From Caldisericota bacterium (GTDB taxonomy: Bacteria > Caldisericota > JANLFM01): a stretch of 64,000 nt of DNA. The stretch lies in the NCBI GenBank assembly GCA_024655965.1, contig JANLFL010000002.1, positions 62,001-126,000 on the forward strand, in the 5' to 3' direction. Below, in pieces: positions 36,216 to 44,354 of this stretch (positions are counted from its first letter, which is position 1; every line of letters starts with the position of its first letter). The position numbers were made by a program, and so were the translations under genes. A model generated the notes under the pieces. It searched no databases, had not been told where the DNA came from, and saw only the letters and a program-made list of their open reading frames with translations.

Positions 36216-36531
36216 GATGTAGAGCCGGTTTTGGCCTAAAACCCAAAGGTGGAAAGCTTCCAAACCAGTCTTGCCTAAATATATTAGCAGAAAAGGGGAG
36301 CTTAGAAGAATGGAGGGGAGATGACCTTGGCAAAAAATGGAGAAAGAATAAAATCCTTTTAGTTCCCCAGGCCCGTTTCCCATTGGCAATTTTTTATTCA
36401 AGGAACGGACCAATTGTAAAAAAACGGGTAGGTAATCTTGTCGCGAAAGGGCATTAGTTGCCCTTTTGGAGTTTTAAATGGGCCGGTTAGCCGTAAAACC
36501 ACCCTTCTTTAGAATAAAATCGTTTTAAAAA
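36216..36531. other. Gene-free spacer left of the island
   Basis: 316 bp without a credible frame, RNA or repeat. A minus-strand frame that covers tRNA-Arg is spurious. Confidence 0.5.
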
Positions 36532-37027
36532 TGGCATAATATCAACCTTGACAATCTTTCCCCGACCAGGAGGTATCCTAAGGAATTCCTTTTCGCTTTT
36601 GACCTGATTGTGATCGACGAGGTGCAGAAAGCTCCCCAGGTCCTCACCCTGGTAAAAAACTTGGTGGATTCCGATAAAAACAGAAGGTTCGTGCTCTCCG
36701 GCTCGGCCAACCTCTTACCCCTCAAGGAAGTCACGGAAACCCTGGCAGGAAGGTCCCTCTACTTTCCCCTCCTTCCTTTCTCCAGACAGGAGTGGGAAGG
36801 AAAAAGCTTTCCCCCGAGTTTTTGCAGCTCTTTGAAGGAATTCCGCCCCAAATTTTGGAAAGCCTAAAGGCCCTCCCCTTCCTTTCCTCTTCAGGGGGCT
36901 TATGCCCAGGGTCCTTGAGATGAATCAGGATTCCCAGGCCTCTCTCTGGTGGGAAGGTTACGTGATAAAGTGGAAAAAATCACCCAGAAGGTCTACACCA
37001 TCCCCAGGGATTTGCTTTGCGGATTAA
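36532..37027 (+). pseudogene. Decayed AAA ATPase with DUF4143-type C terminus
   Basis: Three consecutive frames together spell parts of one family. The first gives LDNLSPTRRYPKEFL, FDLIVIDEVQKAP, RRFVLSGSANLLPLKEV, AGRSLYFPLLPFS. The next frame gives LSPEFLQLFEGIPP, and the third gives GLMPRVLEM and LWWEGYVIKW. The P-loop-containing N terminus is missing, and at least two frameshifts and an early stop are present. The gene was an AAA_14/DUF4143 ATP-binding protein, which is common in mobile or accessory regions. It marks decay at the island edge. Confidence 0.75.
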
Positions 37028-37192
37028 ACTCCAGCCAAAGGTGCCTTAGAAAAGGGTGCGAGTTTCCAGAGAATCCAAGGGATTAACTTAACCCTGGCCG
37101 CTGCCGACCCGGCGGGCCCTTTGGAGGTCTTGCAATCTCCTTAGTTTTTCCTTAATAAAGTGGCTCATTTCCTTTGGGGGAAAATGAGTTCT

Positions 37193-37522
37193 TTATTCCG
37201 CTGGGGACCTATCACTCTTTTCGCTTAAATAAATCTCTAACAAGACTTTGAAGAGCTTTCCGTGGTTGGGGACCTTCAAATGCAGCAATTCGTGGACAAT
37301 AACCCTTTTTCGGAAAGCCGGGGGCTTATTCAGAAGCTCGGTATTGAAGGTCAAATGGCCACCGTTGGAGCAGCTGGCCCATTTCCTCTTCATTTGCCTT
37401 AAGGTCACTTGCTTGGGCTCCACACCGATGCGCTTGGCCCAGGCGTAAACCTCTGATTTGAATATGGAAATGGGCACAATCTCCTCTAAGGGCGGGGGGA
37501 GTTCGTTTTTGCGCTTAGGCAT
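37193..37522 (-). CDS. Short M48/YgjP-like metallopeptidase of the restriction operon
   Basis: A 109-residue protein with KRKWASCSNGGHLTFN and the zinc motif VIVHELLHLKVPNHG: H77-E-x-x-H81 plus H87. It matches the DUF45/YgjP metallohydrolase group but has only the core, since full members are about 230 residues. Such genes often follow hsdR in type I loci. It overlaps hsdR by 8 bp, so it is translated with it. The substrate is unknown. Confidence 0.82.
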   Translation of the reverse strand: MPKRKNELPPPLEEIVPISIFKSEVYAWAKRIGVEPKQVTLRQMKRKWASCSNGGHLTFNTELLNKPPAFRKRVIVHELLHLKVPNHGKLFKVLLEIYLSEKSDRSPAE

Positions 37523-40463
37523 GCTTCACGCGCCTCCCAAGGATGGTCATAATTCGCTTTACTAAGTCAGGGATTTCCTCTGCCCTTTTGGCTCCAATTT
37601 CATTTAAATACCTATAGAGTCTCTGCCTAACGGCAAGGGCCTGTTTCTCAGAGTGCTGCCAGTGGGGATAAGCCTGAAGGACTTCTTCCATGGAAGAAGC
37701 TACACGGTTACAATGCTCGGCTCCAATGCCCACCTCCTTCAAGATCCAGGAGATGGTAAAACCTTCAGTGGAGAGACTGCTCTGGACGGCCTCTTGCTCT
37801 GCTTCATTGATCTGACGGATTTCCTCCTCCAGCTTGGAAAGAGTTTCCTGGGTGGATATCTGTCGTTGCTTGAAGGCTTCCGCAATCTTTTCCGCGCGTT
37901 CCCCAATGGGAATGAGAAAGGGCTTTTTCCCTCCCTCCTCCTCAATCTTTTTGAGAATGCTATTCAGCAAATTGAAAACCTTTACCGTCTCAGGTTGATG
38001 GCGCTGAGCGATCTGCTCCATGGTCTTAGGGGTAATTTCAAAGACCTCTAAGGCCTCATGAATTGCCCCTCCTTCTGTGCGTTCCTGAACAAGGAGGGCG
38101 GTTTTACGGGCCAAGTCCCTATTTGTGGGAACTCCCGCTTCGAAGGCCGCGCGCAGTAAAGCATAAAGATCGGCCAATTTCTGGTAATCTTCCAAATATT
38201 CCCTGAGGAAGGGGTCCGGCGAGATGATCTCATAGAGGTCCTGCAGCTCGGTGAAATAACTATAGAAATCCTGGCGCTTTTCCTTATCCACGAAAGCCTG
38301 AAGAGCGGAATCCGCGGCCTTATCCGATTGTTTGCCAGCTATTAGCGGAAGGTATTCGCTCCTCCCGTAATTTATTTGCTTTTCAAACCTTTCTTTGAGG
38401 ACATTTAGATCCTGAATGACACCGGATACATCTTGAGAATCGAAAGCCAGCGCTTTTTCCAGGTTTTCAAAAATTCCCACGAAGTCCAGCACAAATCCCC
38501 CTGGCTTGTGCCCATTATGCTCCTCATCCTCGTAGGGGCGATTGACCCTGGCGATGGCCTGAAGCAGGGCATGGTCCCGCATGGGCTTGTCCAAATACAT
38601 GCAGTAAAGGATGGGGGCATCATATCCGGTCAAGAGCTTTTCCGTGACGATCAAAATCTTGGGGAGCTCATTGGGTTTTCGAAAGAGTTTGCGAATCCGC
38701 TTTTCTTCCTCTTCGGAAAGGTGGTAGCGGGCCAGCTCTGGAGAATCGTTATAATCGGGAGAAACGACCACCTGAGAATACTCAGGGGGCAAAAACTGAT
38801 CCAGGGCTTCCTTAAGGAGACAGCAGGCCTCCCGGTCCACTCCCACAAGAAAGGCCTTGAAACCCATGGGCTCCACGGTCTCCCTGTAATGCTTGGCCAC
38901 ATATTCCGCCACCCTTTTTACTCGCTCCCTGTTCTTCAGCATGTTTCTCAGGTTAACCGCTCTGTCCAAGATGCGGTTAAGGTCCTCAATATCGCTGACC
39001 CCCTCCGCTTCCACGAGGCTTAGGAATTCTCGATCCAGGATCTCCCGGTCCACCCGCAATTCATTGGGTGCCAAGCTGTAATACAAGGGGACTGTGGTCC
39101 CGTCCTGGATGGATTCCGCAATGGAATATTTGTCCAAATACCCTTTAGGGTCATCAGTTCCAAAAACCTTAAAGGTGCCTTTCCCGTGCGCCGTTTTGTC
39201 AATGGGGGTGCCCGTGAAACCCAAATAGGTTGCGTTGGGCAGGGCTCCCATCAAGTAGTTTCCCAGATCACCGCCCGTGGTGCGGTGGGCCTCGTCCACC
39301 AGGACGAAAATATTCCTGCGGGTGTTGATATTGCCGGGAATATCCTCAAATTTGTGGATCATGGAAACAATTAAGCCTCGAGTGTCGCTCTTGAGGAGAT
39401 CCCTTAAGTGCGCCTTGCTCTGCGCCACCTCTATTTGCCCTATTCCCATGGTAGAGGCCAGGTTTCCGAAAAGTTGGGTCTCCAGTTCATTCCGGTCCAC
39501 GAGCATAAGCACAGTGGGGTTTTGAAAGACTTTCTCCTCAATCAAGCGTTTAGCGATGATGATCATAGTGTAGGTTTTCCCCGAACCCTGGGTGTGCCAG
39601 ATTAGACCCCGCCGCTTTTCCCGATCAGCGCAGCGCTTTAAGGCGCGCTCTACCGCACGCATCTGGTGGGGCCGTAAGACCACCTTTTGCAGTTGGTCGT
39701 CCTTGCGGGTAAACAGGATAAAATCCCGTAAAACCCGTAATACCCTTATGGGCTGAATAAAGGTCTTCACCAAGGTCTCAAAATCCGCCCTCTGCCCTAA
39801 AAATTCATAACCATCAGCTTTCCAGCTAAAAAGGTTCTTAGTCTGAAGGTTCCAGGTTGCTCCATAATAGAATTGAACAAGGTGGGTTAAACCGAAGATT
39901 TGGGTCAGGGCCATTAATTCCGGGGTTTCCCTATGATACCGGCAGATCTGATCAAAGGCGATTTCAATTCCTTCTAACTTGGTGGCCGCTTTGGTCTCAA
40001 AGAGGATGATAGGGATGCCGTTGAGGAGGAAAACCAAGTCCGCCCGGATGGTGTCCTTTCCGTTAGTGAAGCTAAATTCATCCGTTACATGAAAAAGGTT
40101 ATTGGAAGGCCCAGAAGCCCCTTCAATATCCTGAAAATCCACGAGGCACAAATTGCGCTCGCGCTTTTCCCCCTCCACAAAAACGGTCTTTAAGCCCCGC
40201 AGGTATTCCCAGGCCTGTAAGTTCCCTTCAATGGAGGGAGGGATTCGCACGAGCTGTTTCGCTACCTCTTCGGCCTTAATGTAGTCGATCAGGTCAGGGT
40301 TGAGGCGCAGGATCTGCTTTATAAATATATCCCAGAGGATGGGGCCGGATTCTCCCCGGCGCAAGCGTAAAGCTTCCTCCGGGGGGAGATACTCCCAGCC
40401 AATTTCCTGTGCATAGCGAATTATGGGACTTTGAACGGTTTTGCGCTCGCTACCCAGAACCAT
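37515..40463 (-). CDS. hsdR: Type I restriction enzyme, R subunit
   Basis: The 982-residue protein is full length. The N-terminal nuclease domain has D142 in RADLVFLL and E156-x-K158 in LFETKAA. The SF2 translocase has Walker A TQGSGKT at 291-297, DEAH at 390-393, LGFTGTPI, and the late IVTEKLLTGYDAPIL and QAIARVNRPY helicase motifs. A helical C terminus would contact HsdM. It cuts unmodified DNA after ATP-driven translocation. It lies 6 bp after the Mrr-like gene and reads in the same direction as the whole operon. Confidence 0.95.
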   Translation of the reverse strand: MVLGSERKTVQSPIIRYAQEIGWEYLPPEEALRLRRGESGPILWDIFIKQILRLNPDLIDYIKAEEVAKQLVRIPPSIEGNLQAWEYLRGLKTVFVEGEKRERNLCLVDFQDIEGASGPSNNLFHVTDEFSFTNGKDTIRADLVFLLNGIPIILFETKAATKLEGIEIAFDQICRYHRETPELMALTQIFGLTHLVQFYYGATWNLQTKNLFSWKADGYEFLGQRADFETLVKTFIQPIRVLRVLRDFILFTRKDDQLQKVVLRPHQMRAVERALKRCADREKRRGLIWHTQGSGKTYTMIIIAKRLIEEKVFQNPTVLMLVDRNELETQLFGNLASTMGIGQIEVAQSKAHLRDLLKSDTRGLIVSMIHKFEDIPGNINTRRNIFVLVDEAHRTTGGDLGNYLMGALPNATYLGFTGTPIDKTAHGKGTFKVFGTDDPKGYLDKYSIAESIQDGTTVPLYYSLAPNELRVDREILDREFLSLVEAEGVSDIEDLNRILDRAVNLRNMLKNRERVKRVAEYVAKHYRETVEPMGFKAFLVGVDREACCLLKEALDQFLPPEYSQVVVSPDYNDSPELARYHLSEEEEKRIRKLFRKPNELPKILIVTEKLLTGYDAPILYCMYLDKPMRDHALLQAIARVNRPYEDEEHNGHKPGGFVLDFVGIFENLEKALAFDSQDVSGVIQDLNVLKERFEKQINYGRSEYLPLIAGKQSDKAADSALQAFVDKEKRQDFYSYFTELQDLYEIISPDPFLREYLEDYQKLADLYALLRAAFEAGVPTNRDLARKTALLVQERTEGGAIHEALEVFEITPKTMEQIAQRHQPETVKVFNLLNSILKKIEEEGGKKPFLIPIGERAEKIAEAFKQRQISTQETLSKLEEEIRQINEAEQEAVQSSLSTEGFTISWILKEVGIGAEHCNRVASSMEEVLQAYPHWQHSEKQALAVRQRLYRYLNEIGAKRAEEIPDLVKRIMTILGRRVKHA

Positions 40464-40469
40464 TTGGGC

Positions 40470-41483
40470 TCACTCTTCCTCGGTGTTAACCAGGACCCAG
40501 ATCCGTTTCAAGGGAAGATCGGCCTGGATGTCATCGGGAAGATTTTGGTAGTTTTCCAAGACGGCTCTCACTAAGTCGTCAGCATCCCAGAGCCGCAGTT
40601 CAAAATAGAGCCGGGAGGCCTCTTTAGGGACAGAGCCCCTGTAGCCTCCCCAGGAGACCATCAGCCCGTATTTAGCCCCGTAATTCTTCATCACCCCTTG
40701 GAGCTCCCTTAAAATTTTTACGTCCACCGGAGAATCTCCTGACTTGACCTGCACTACTATGCGAGGATCGTCGAAACCCATAGGGCCATGGCCGGCAATG
40801 ATATCCACGCCCCCATCTGGTCCCTCAGGAGAAATCTGCACTTTGTAGCCCTGGGACTCCAATACGGCACCCACAAGGCGAGCCAGGTCATGGCCCTTAA
40901 ACTTCCGGGAAATGTAGCCACGTATTTGGTCTAGAGCATACTGCTCTTGGTCTATGGGTGCCCATTCTTCCCTTTCTCCTGGAGGTTGTTTCTCTGTGGA
41001 AGGTTTGGGCACCGACTCGACGGCCAATAGTGCGCGAACGCGCTCCTCAGCGTTGTTCCGCTGGATGCGGCAGACTGTCCCCAAGGCACCAAAGGAAAAG
41101 AGCAAATCACTCTCAAAGGCGTCTCTCGGTAGCTCTTTATCCCATTTCACGGGACGAACATGCTTTTCTGGGAGATCAGGCTGATACTTGTAATCTCCAA
41201 CTACTTCGCCAAGGGCAATGGCCGAGCGACTCTTGAGAGGAGACGCGATCAAATCCCCGGGCTTCATTTCTTTGGAAAAATACCAAAGGATGGAGAGCCA
41301 GGCCTGTAAGGTTTTGGCCCCATTTTCAGGGTAGTATTTTTTCAGTAACTCATAAAGCTCTTCTTTGGTTTTCACAGGGGAAAGGTCCGGCAGCTCTTTC
41401 CACCCGATAACAGCCAGACCTTTTTCCAAACTCAGGCTTTCCCATTCTCCATGCTTTCCCAAACGTACCAACCACAAACTCAT
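40470..41483 (-). CDS. Mrr-like restriction endonuclease
   Basis: A 337-residue protein with an unassigned N-terminal half (LWLVRLGKHGEWE, AVIGWKELPDLS) and a C-terminal Mrr_cat nuclease. D227 lies in GPDGGVDIIAG and Q245-x-K247 in IVVQVKSGD. LRELQGVMKNYGAKYGLMVS follows. Mrr enzymes are type IV nucleases that cut modified DNA. Placed between hsdS and hsdR, it could add attack on foreign methylated DNA. It overlaps the hsdS stop by ATGA. Confidence 0.85.
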   Translation of the reverse strand: MSLWLVRLGKHGEWESLSLEKGLAVIGWKELPDLSPVKTKEELYELLKKYYPENGAKTLQAWLSILWYFSKEMKPGDLIASPLKSRSAIALGEVVGDYKYQPDLPEKHVRPVKWDKELPRDAFESDLLFSFGALGTVCRIQRNNAEERVRALLAVESVPKPSTEKQPPGEREEWAPIDQEQYALDQIRGYISRKFKGHDLARLVGAVLESQGYKVQISPEGPDGGVDIIAGHGPMGFDDPRIVVQVKSGDSPVDVKILRELQGVMKNYGAKYGLMVSWGGYRGSVPKEASRLYFELRLWDADDLVRAVLENYQNLPDDIQADLPLKRIWVLVNTEEE

Positions 41484-42742
41484 GAAATTTCCTCCTCATT
41501 TGATAATTTGAGATGATTGACCCTTATTTTCCCTGTCATTAAATGGCTTAAAAGGGTTTTAAATAATACCTCCAGCGCCTGCTTACGCCGCTCCTCTGCC
41601 TGGATTTTTTGATCCACCGCCTGCAGGATTCTAGCGATCTCGTGCTGTTCAGAAAGAGGAGGGAGAGGGATGGGGATATTAGTAATTTCAGTTAGTTTGA
41701 GAGTTGGATAGCCTTCTGCTTTTTGTTCTGCAAGCTTAATAGTTCGTAATATATACAGGATAAAGTAAGAGTCAGCAATATCTTCCCTGGGGATGACAGC
41801 GCAAAGGTGACTCACAAGGTATGCATCTACTGGAAGGATAGCCCTTTTTTCAAGTCTAATTGATGCCCCACTTTTAGGAAACACTATTGTACCTTTGGGG
41901 AAGAGCTTTAATTTGTATTTTCGTATAGCTTCATCTGTTATGTAATCCCACCGCGTAATGTTTTCTGAATTAACATTCAAATGTTGAACGCGAATAAATG
42001 GATAAGGCCCACCAAAATACTGACTTCCCTGTGGGGCTGAGCCTCCAACAGCAATCTTTGCCACTTCCCCTAGCTTCACTACCTGCCAATGCTCTGGTAT
42101 CAAGCCTATTTCTGTCTCCTTTAGCGTTACTCTTTCAGCCTCTTTGATGGGAACGGGTCCGTAGGTAAAGAGATGACGCATAAGAGATTTTTTAAGCTCA
42201 CGCATAGCCTGGATAACCTTCTCTGTAGCCTCTTTTGCCCTCTGCACCGTGCGCAGGACATAAGCCATCGCCCGCTGCTCGGGGAGAGGAGGGAGGGGAA
42301 CATATTGTTCCTTTAGAAGGTGAAAATGCCTATTATAACCTCTGCTAGGTATGTCTAAGTTCAGAAAAGTAAAGAACAAAAACTCGGGATCGAATTTGTT
42401 AGTATTTGGTAATAGCACCTTAGTTCCGTCAGCTCCACACACAAACTCGAATTCAACAAACTTGAACACCCGGGTATGGTCGCCAAAAACAATGACAGGT
42501 AATGGCCCTTGATAGACATCCCTTGGGTCATCCCAGTAGCCTGCTATAGGCGATTGTCCTTGATCGATAATAGGAAATCGTCCCGCAGATTTGTAGTGCT
42601 GGCGCTGGACCTTGCCAACACTGAATTTTTGATCTCCTATAGAGTCTACAAAAGAGACTACCTCCCAATCCTCCGGCAGCGGGCCGAGAGGTGTTTCTTT
42701 GAATTTAGGAGGCTCAGAGGATAAAACAAAACCTTTACTCAT
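41480..42742 (-). CDS. hsdS: Type I restriction specificity subunit
   Basis: The 420-residue protein has two target-recognition domains in tandem. Each opens with a matching segment (TPLGPLPEDWEVV near 17; TEIGLIPEHWQVV near 210) and closes with a matching helix start (VPLPPLPEQRAMAYVL; IPLPPLSEQHEIARIL) leading into the dimer helices. Together they read a bipartite DNA site. The two TRDs differ, so the target is asymmetric. It follows the PIN gene by 6 bp and is coupled to the Mrr-like gene. Confidence 0.93.
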   Translation of the reverse strand: MSKGFVLSSEPPKFKETPLGPLPEDWEVVSFVDSIGDQKFSVGKVQRQHYKSAGRFPIIDQGQSPIAGYWDDPRDVYQGPLPVIVFGDHTRVFKFVEFEFVCGADGTKVLLPNTNKFDPEFLFFTFLNLDIPSRGYNRHFHLLKEQYVPLPPLPEQRAMAYVLRTVQRAKEATEKVIQAMRELKKSLMRHLFTYGPVPIKEAERVTLKETEIGLIPEHWQVVKLGEVAKIAVGGSAPQGSQYFGGPYPFIRVQHLNVNSENITRWDYITDEAIRKYKLKLFPKGTIVFPKSGASIRLEKRAILPVDAYLVSHLCAVIPREDIADSYFILYILRTIKLAEQKAEGYPTLKLTEITNIPIPLPPLSEQHEIARILQAVDQKIQAEERRKQALEVLFKTLLSHLMTGKIRVNHLKLSNEEEIS

Positions 42743-42748
42743 ATTGCT

Positions 42749-43246
42749 TCATCTCTCCCAGTCCCGAAGTCGCTTTTCACATTCCGCTACTGGTAAACGG
42801 CTGCCATTTTTCAGCATTAAACGCAGAGCACGGGCGGATTCGCACCGCTTTAAAATTCCAATACGTAGCATCTCGCCAAGCACCCAAAGCGTCCCATGCA
42901 CGGTAACATTGTTTTTCTCTGCCAGTTTGCGCAGGTCGGCGTCGCCGGTCAAAAGCGTTGATGAGGTGTTCTTTGCCACTACAAACGCAAACAGGTCATT
43001 GATAGCAATTTTTCTGTGCCTCTCTGCCAAAGACAAAACTTCTTTTACACTTTCCCTGCTCAATATGTAACTTTGCAAACCCAAGCTTAATAATTCTTCA
43101 CTATCCGGCTTCCCCACTTCGTCAATGATGACATCCGGAGAGAAAAAATCGTAGGGAAGCGAAAAAAATTCCTTGACCACATTTCCCAAATGCAGATCAA
43201 TCAAAACATTGGAATCAACAATTAGCCTGAGGTGAGATATGCTCAT
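42749..43246 (-). CDS. PIN-domain protein, likely toxin-type RNase
   Basis: A 165-residue PIN-fold protein. The acidic residues are in place: LIVDSNVLIDL, VIIDEVGKP, AINDLFAFVVA and LLTGDADLRKL. PIN proteins are Mg2+-dependent RNases, often toxins. It overlaps the XRE/ImmA gene by 32 bp, an arrangement like toxin-antitoxin pairs with COG2856 proteins. ATG 43246 is chosen because upstream in-frame codons lie inside the regulator without a ribosome site. Confidence 0.78.
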   Translation of the reverse strand: MSISHLRLIVDSNVLIDLHLGNVVKEFFSLPYDFFSPDVIIDEVGKPDSEELLSLGLQSYILSRESVKEVLSLAERHRKIAINDLFAFVVAKNTSSTLLTGDADLRKLAEKNNVTVHGTLWVLGEMLRIGILKRCESARALRLMLKNGSRLPVAECEKRLRDWER

Positions 43247-44282
43247 TTTGCCAGCTGGCCTGCATCCAGAGTTGTGAAGTAGATACACCTAATATCTCTG
43301 CAGCTCGCGCATTTGAAATCAATTCTTCTGCTAGAGCCCGTCTTACCAAACGTTCAAGGCGGTCTAATTTTTCAGGTGGATAGGGATCGCCTGGCTCTTT
43401 GCGATACCAGCCCTTGGCCCTAAACTCCTTGAACATAGCCTGTGCTTGTGTCTCCGGCAGGATACCCAGATCTTTAGCCCGGTAAATCCAGGCTTGCATG
43501 CTCATTCCGTATTTTTGTTTGAGTAACTGAAGTTCATACAAATCCAATCGCTGGCGATGATCACCCAATTCTTTCCGGACGGATGGCTCCGGTGCTAAAA
43601 ATGCTCCTGCAAAGCGAAAAGCCGCCTTTTCAATTAGTTGCTTACTCCACCTTGATGGCAATTCCAGAATAAGATGGCCAAGTTCGTGGGCCATGTTGAA
43701 ACGTTGGCGGTCCCCTGGGATGTCCGCTTTTACTACAATTACAGGAATTCTCTCATTTGCCCAGAGCATCAGCGAATCAAAATCGCTTACACCTTCAACC
43801 ATACCTACTTTAATTCCCTGGGCTTCCAAAATTTCGGCGAGATAATCAATCGGGTCTATTCCCAATTTCCAATTACGGCGTAATTCAACTGCTACCTGCT
43901 CCACATCCTCAAGACATTTTATCCGCCGCATGATGTCCGGAAATTTGAATTCTTCTTGTGATGAAACCAATTCCTCTATGAGTAAATAGCGCTCCAGCCA
44001 ATCCTGCACTTTTGCCTGAACAATTTTTTTATCTTTGGCTCGTAATTTGCTTGCATGGCTACGGTAATTGAGCTGGGACAGGGAAACGGTTACCGGGCGC
44101 AATAGGTACTCAATGCGCACGCCTAAGGCATGAGCTAATTTGATAAGTACAGCTGAGCTAGGCACATCCAGTCCGCGCTCATATTTTGAAATTGCCTGCG
44201 CGCTTACCCCCACTTGCTCCGCAAGCTGGCGTAAGTTCAAACCGGACCGCCGACGGGCAACTTTTATTCTTTCGCCGATCAT
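43215..44282 (-). CDS. XRE regulator fused to ImmA/IrrE-type metallopeptidase
   Basis: A 355-residue protein. The N-terminal HTH (about 5-60: LRQLAEQVGVSAQAISKYERG) belongs to the XRE family. The peptidase domain has AHELGHLIL with zinc motif H199-E-x-x-H203. Near the C terminus is a second HTH-like segment (NARAAEILGVSTSQLW). Such proteins cleave or derepress partners in mobile elements and toxin pairs. The strong AAGGAGG site and a promoter inside a 15-bp-arm palindrome upstream suggest autoregulation. It sits between hsdM and hsdS. Confidence 0.88.
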   Translation of the reverse strand: MIGERIKVARRRSGLNLRQLAEQVGVSAQAISKYERGLDVPSSAVLIKLAHALGVRIEYLLRPVTVSLSQLNYRSHASKLRAKDKKIVQAKVQDWLERYLLIEELVSSQEEFKFPDIMRRIKCLEDVEQVAVELRRNWKLGIDPIDYLAEILEAQGIKVGMVEGVSDFDSLMLWANERIPVIVVKADIPGDRQRFNMAHELGHLILELPSRWSKQLIEKAAFRFAGAFLAPEPSVRKELGDHRQRLDLYELQLLKQKYGMSMQAWIYRAKDLGILPETQAQAMFKEFRAKGWYRKEPGDPYPPEKLDRLERLVRRALAEELISNARAAEILGVSTSQLWMQASWQNEHISPQANC

Positions 44283-44295
44283 CTTTTAGACCTCC

Positions 44296-44347
44296 TTTCT
44301 TCGGTTTACATTTTATAAAATATTATACATTTTGTAAACCGAAGAAA
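44296..44347. promoter_or_regulatory. Palindromic operator/promoter before the XRE gene
   Basis: TTTCTTCGGTTTACA at 44296-44310 and its exact complement at 44333-44347 flank an AT-rich centre. On the minus strand TTTACA (44333-44338), 17 bp, TAAAAT (44310-44315) form a promoter lying inside the palindrome. Two TACATTTT-type copies also repeat within it. Confidence 0.7.
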
Positions 44348-44354
44348 AAATTTT

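Noticed and set aside
36084..36413. 109-residue minus-strand frame
   Set aside because: It runs through tRNA-Arg. Its peptide is the translated tRNA and spacer.
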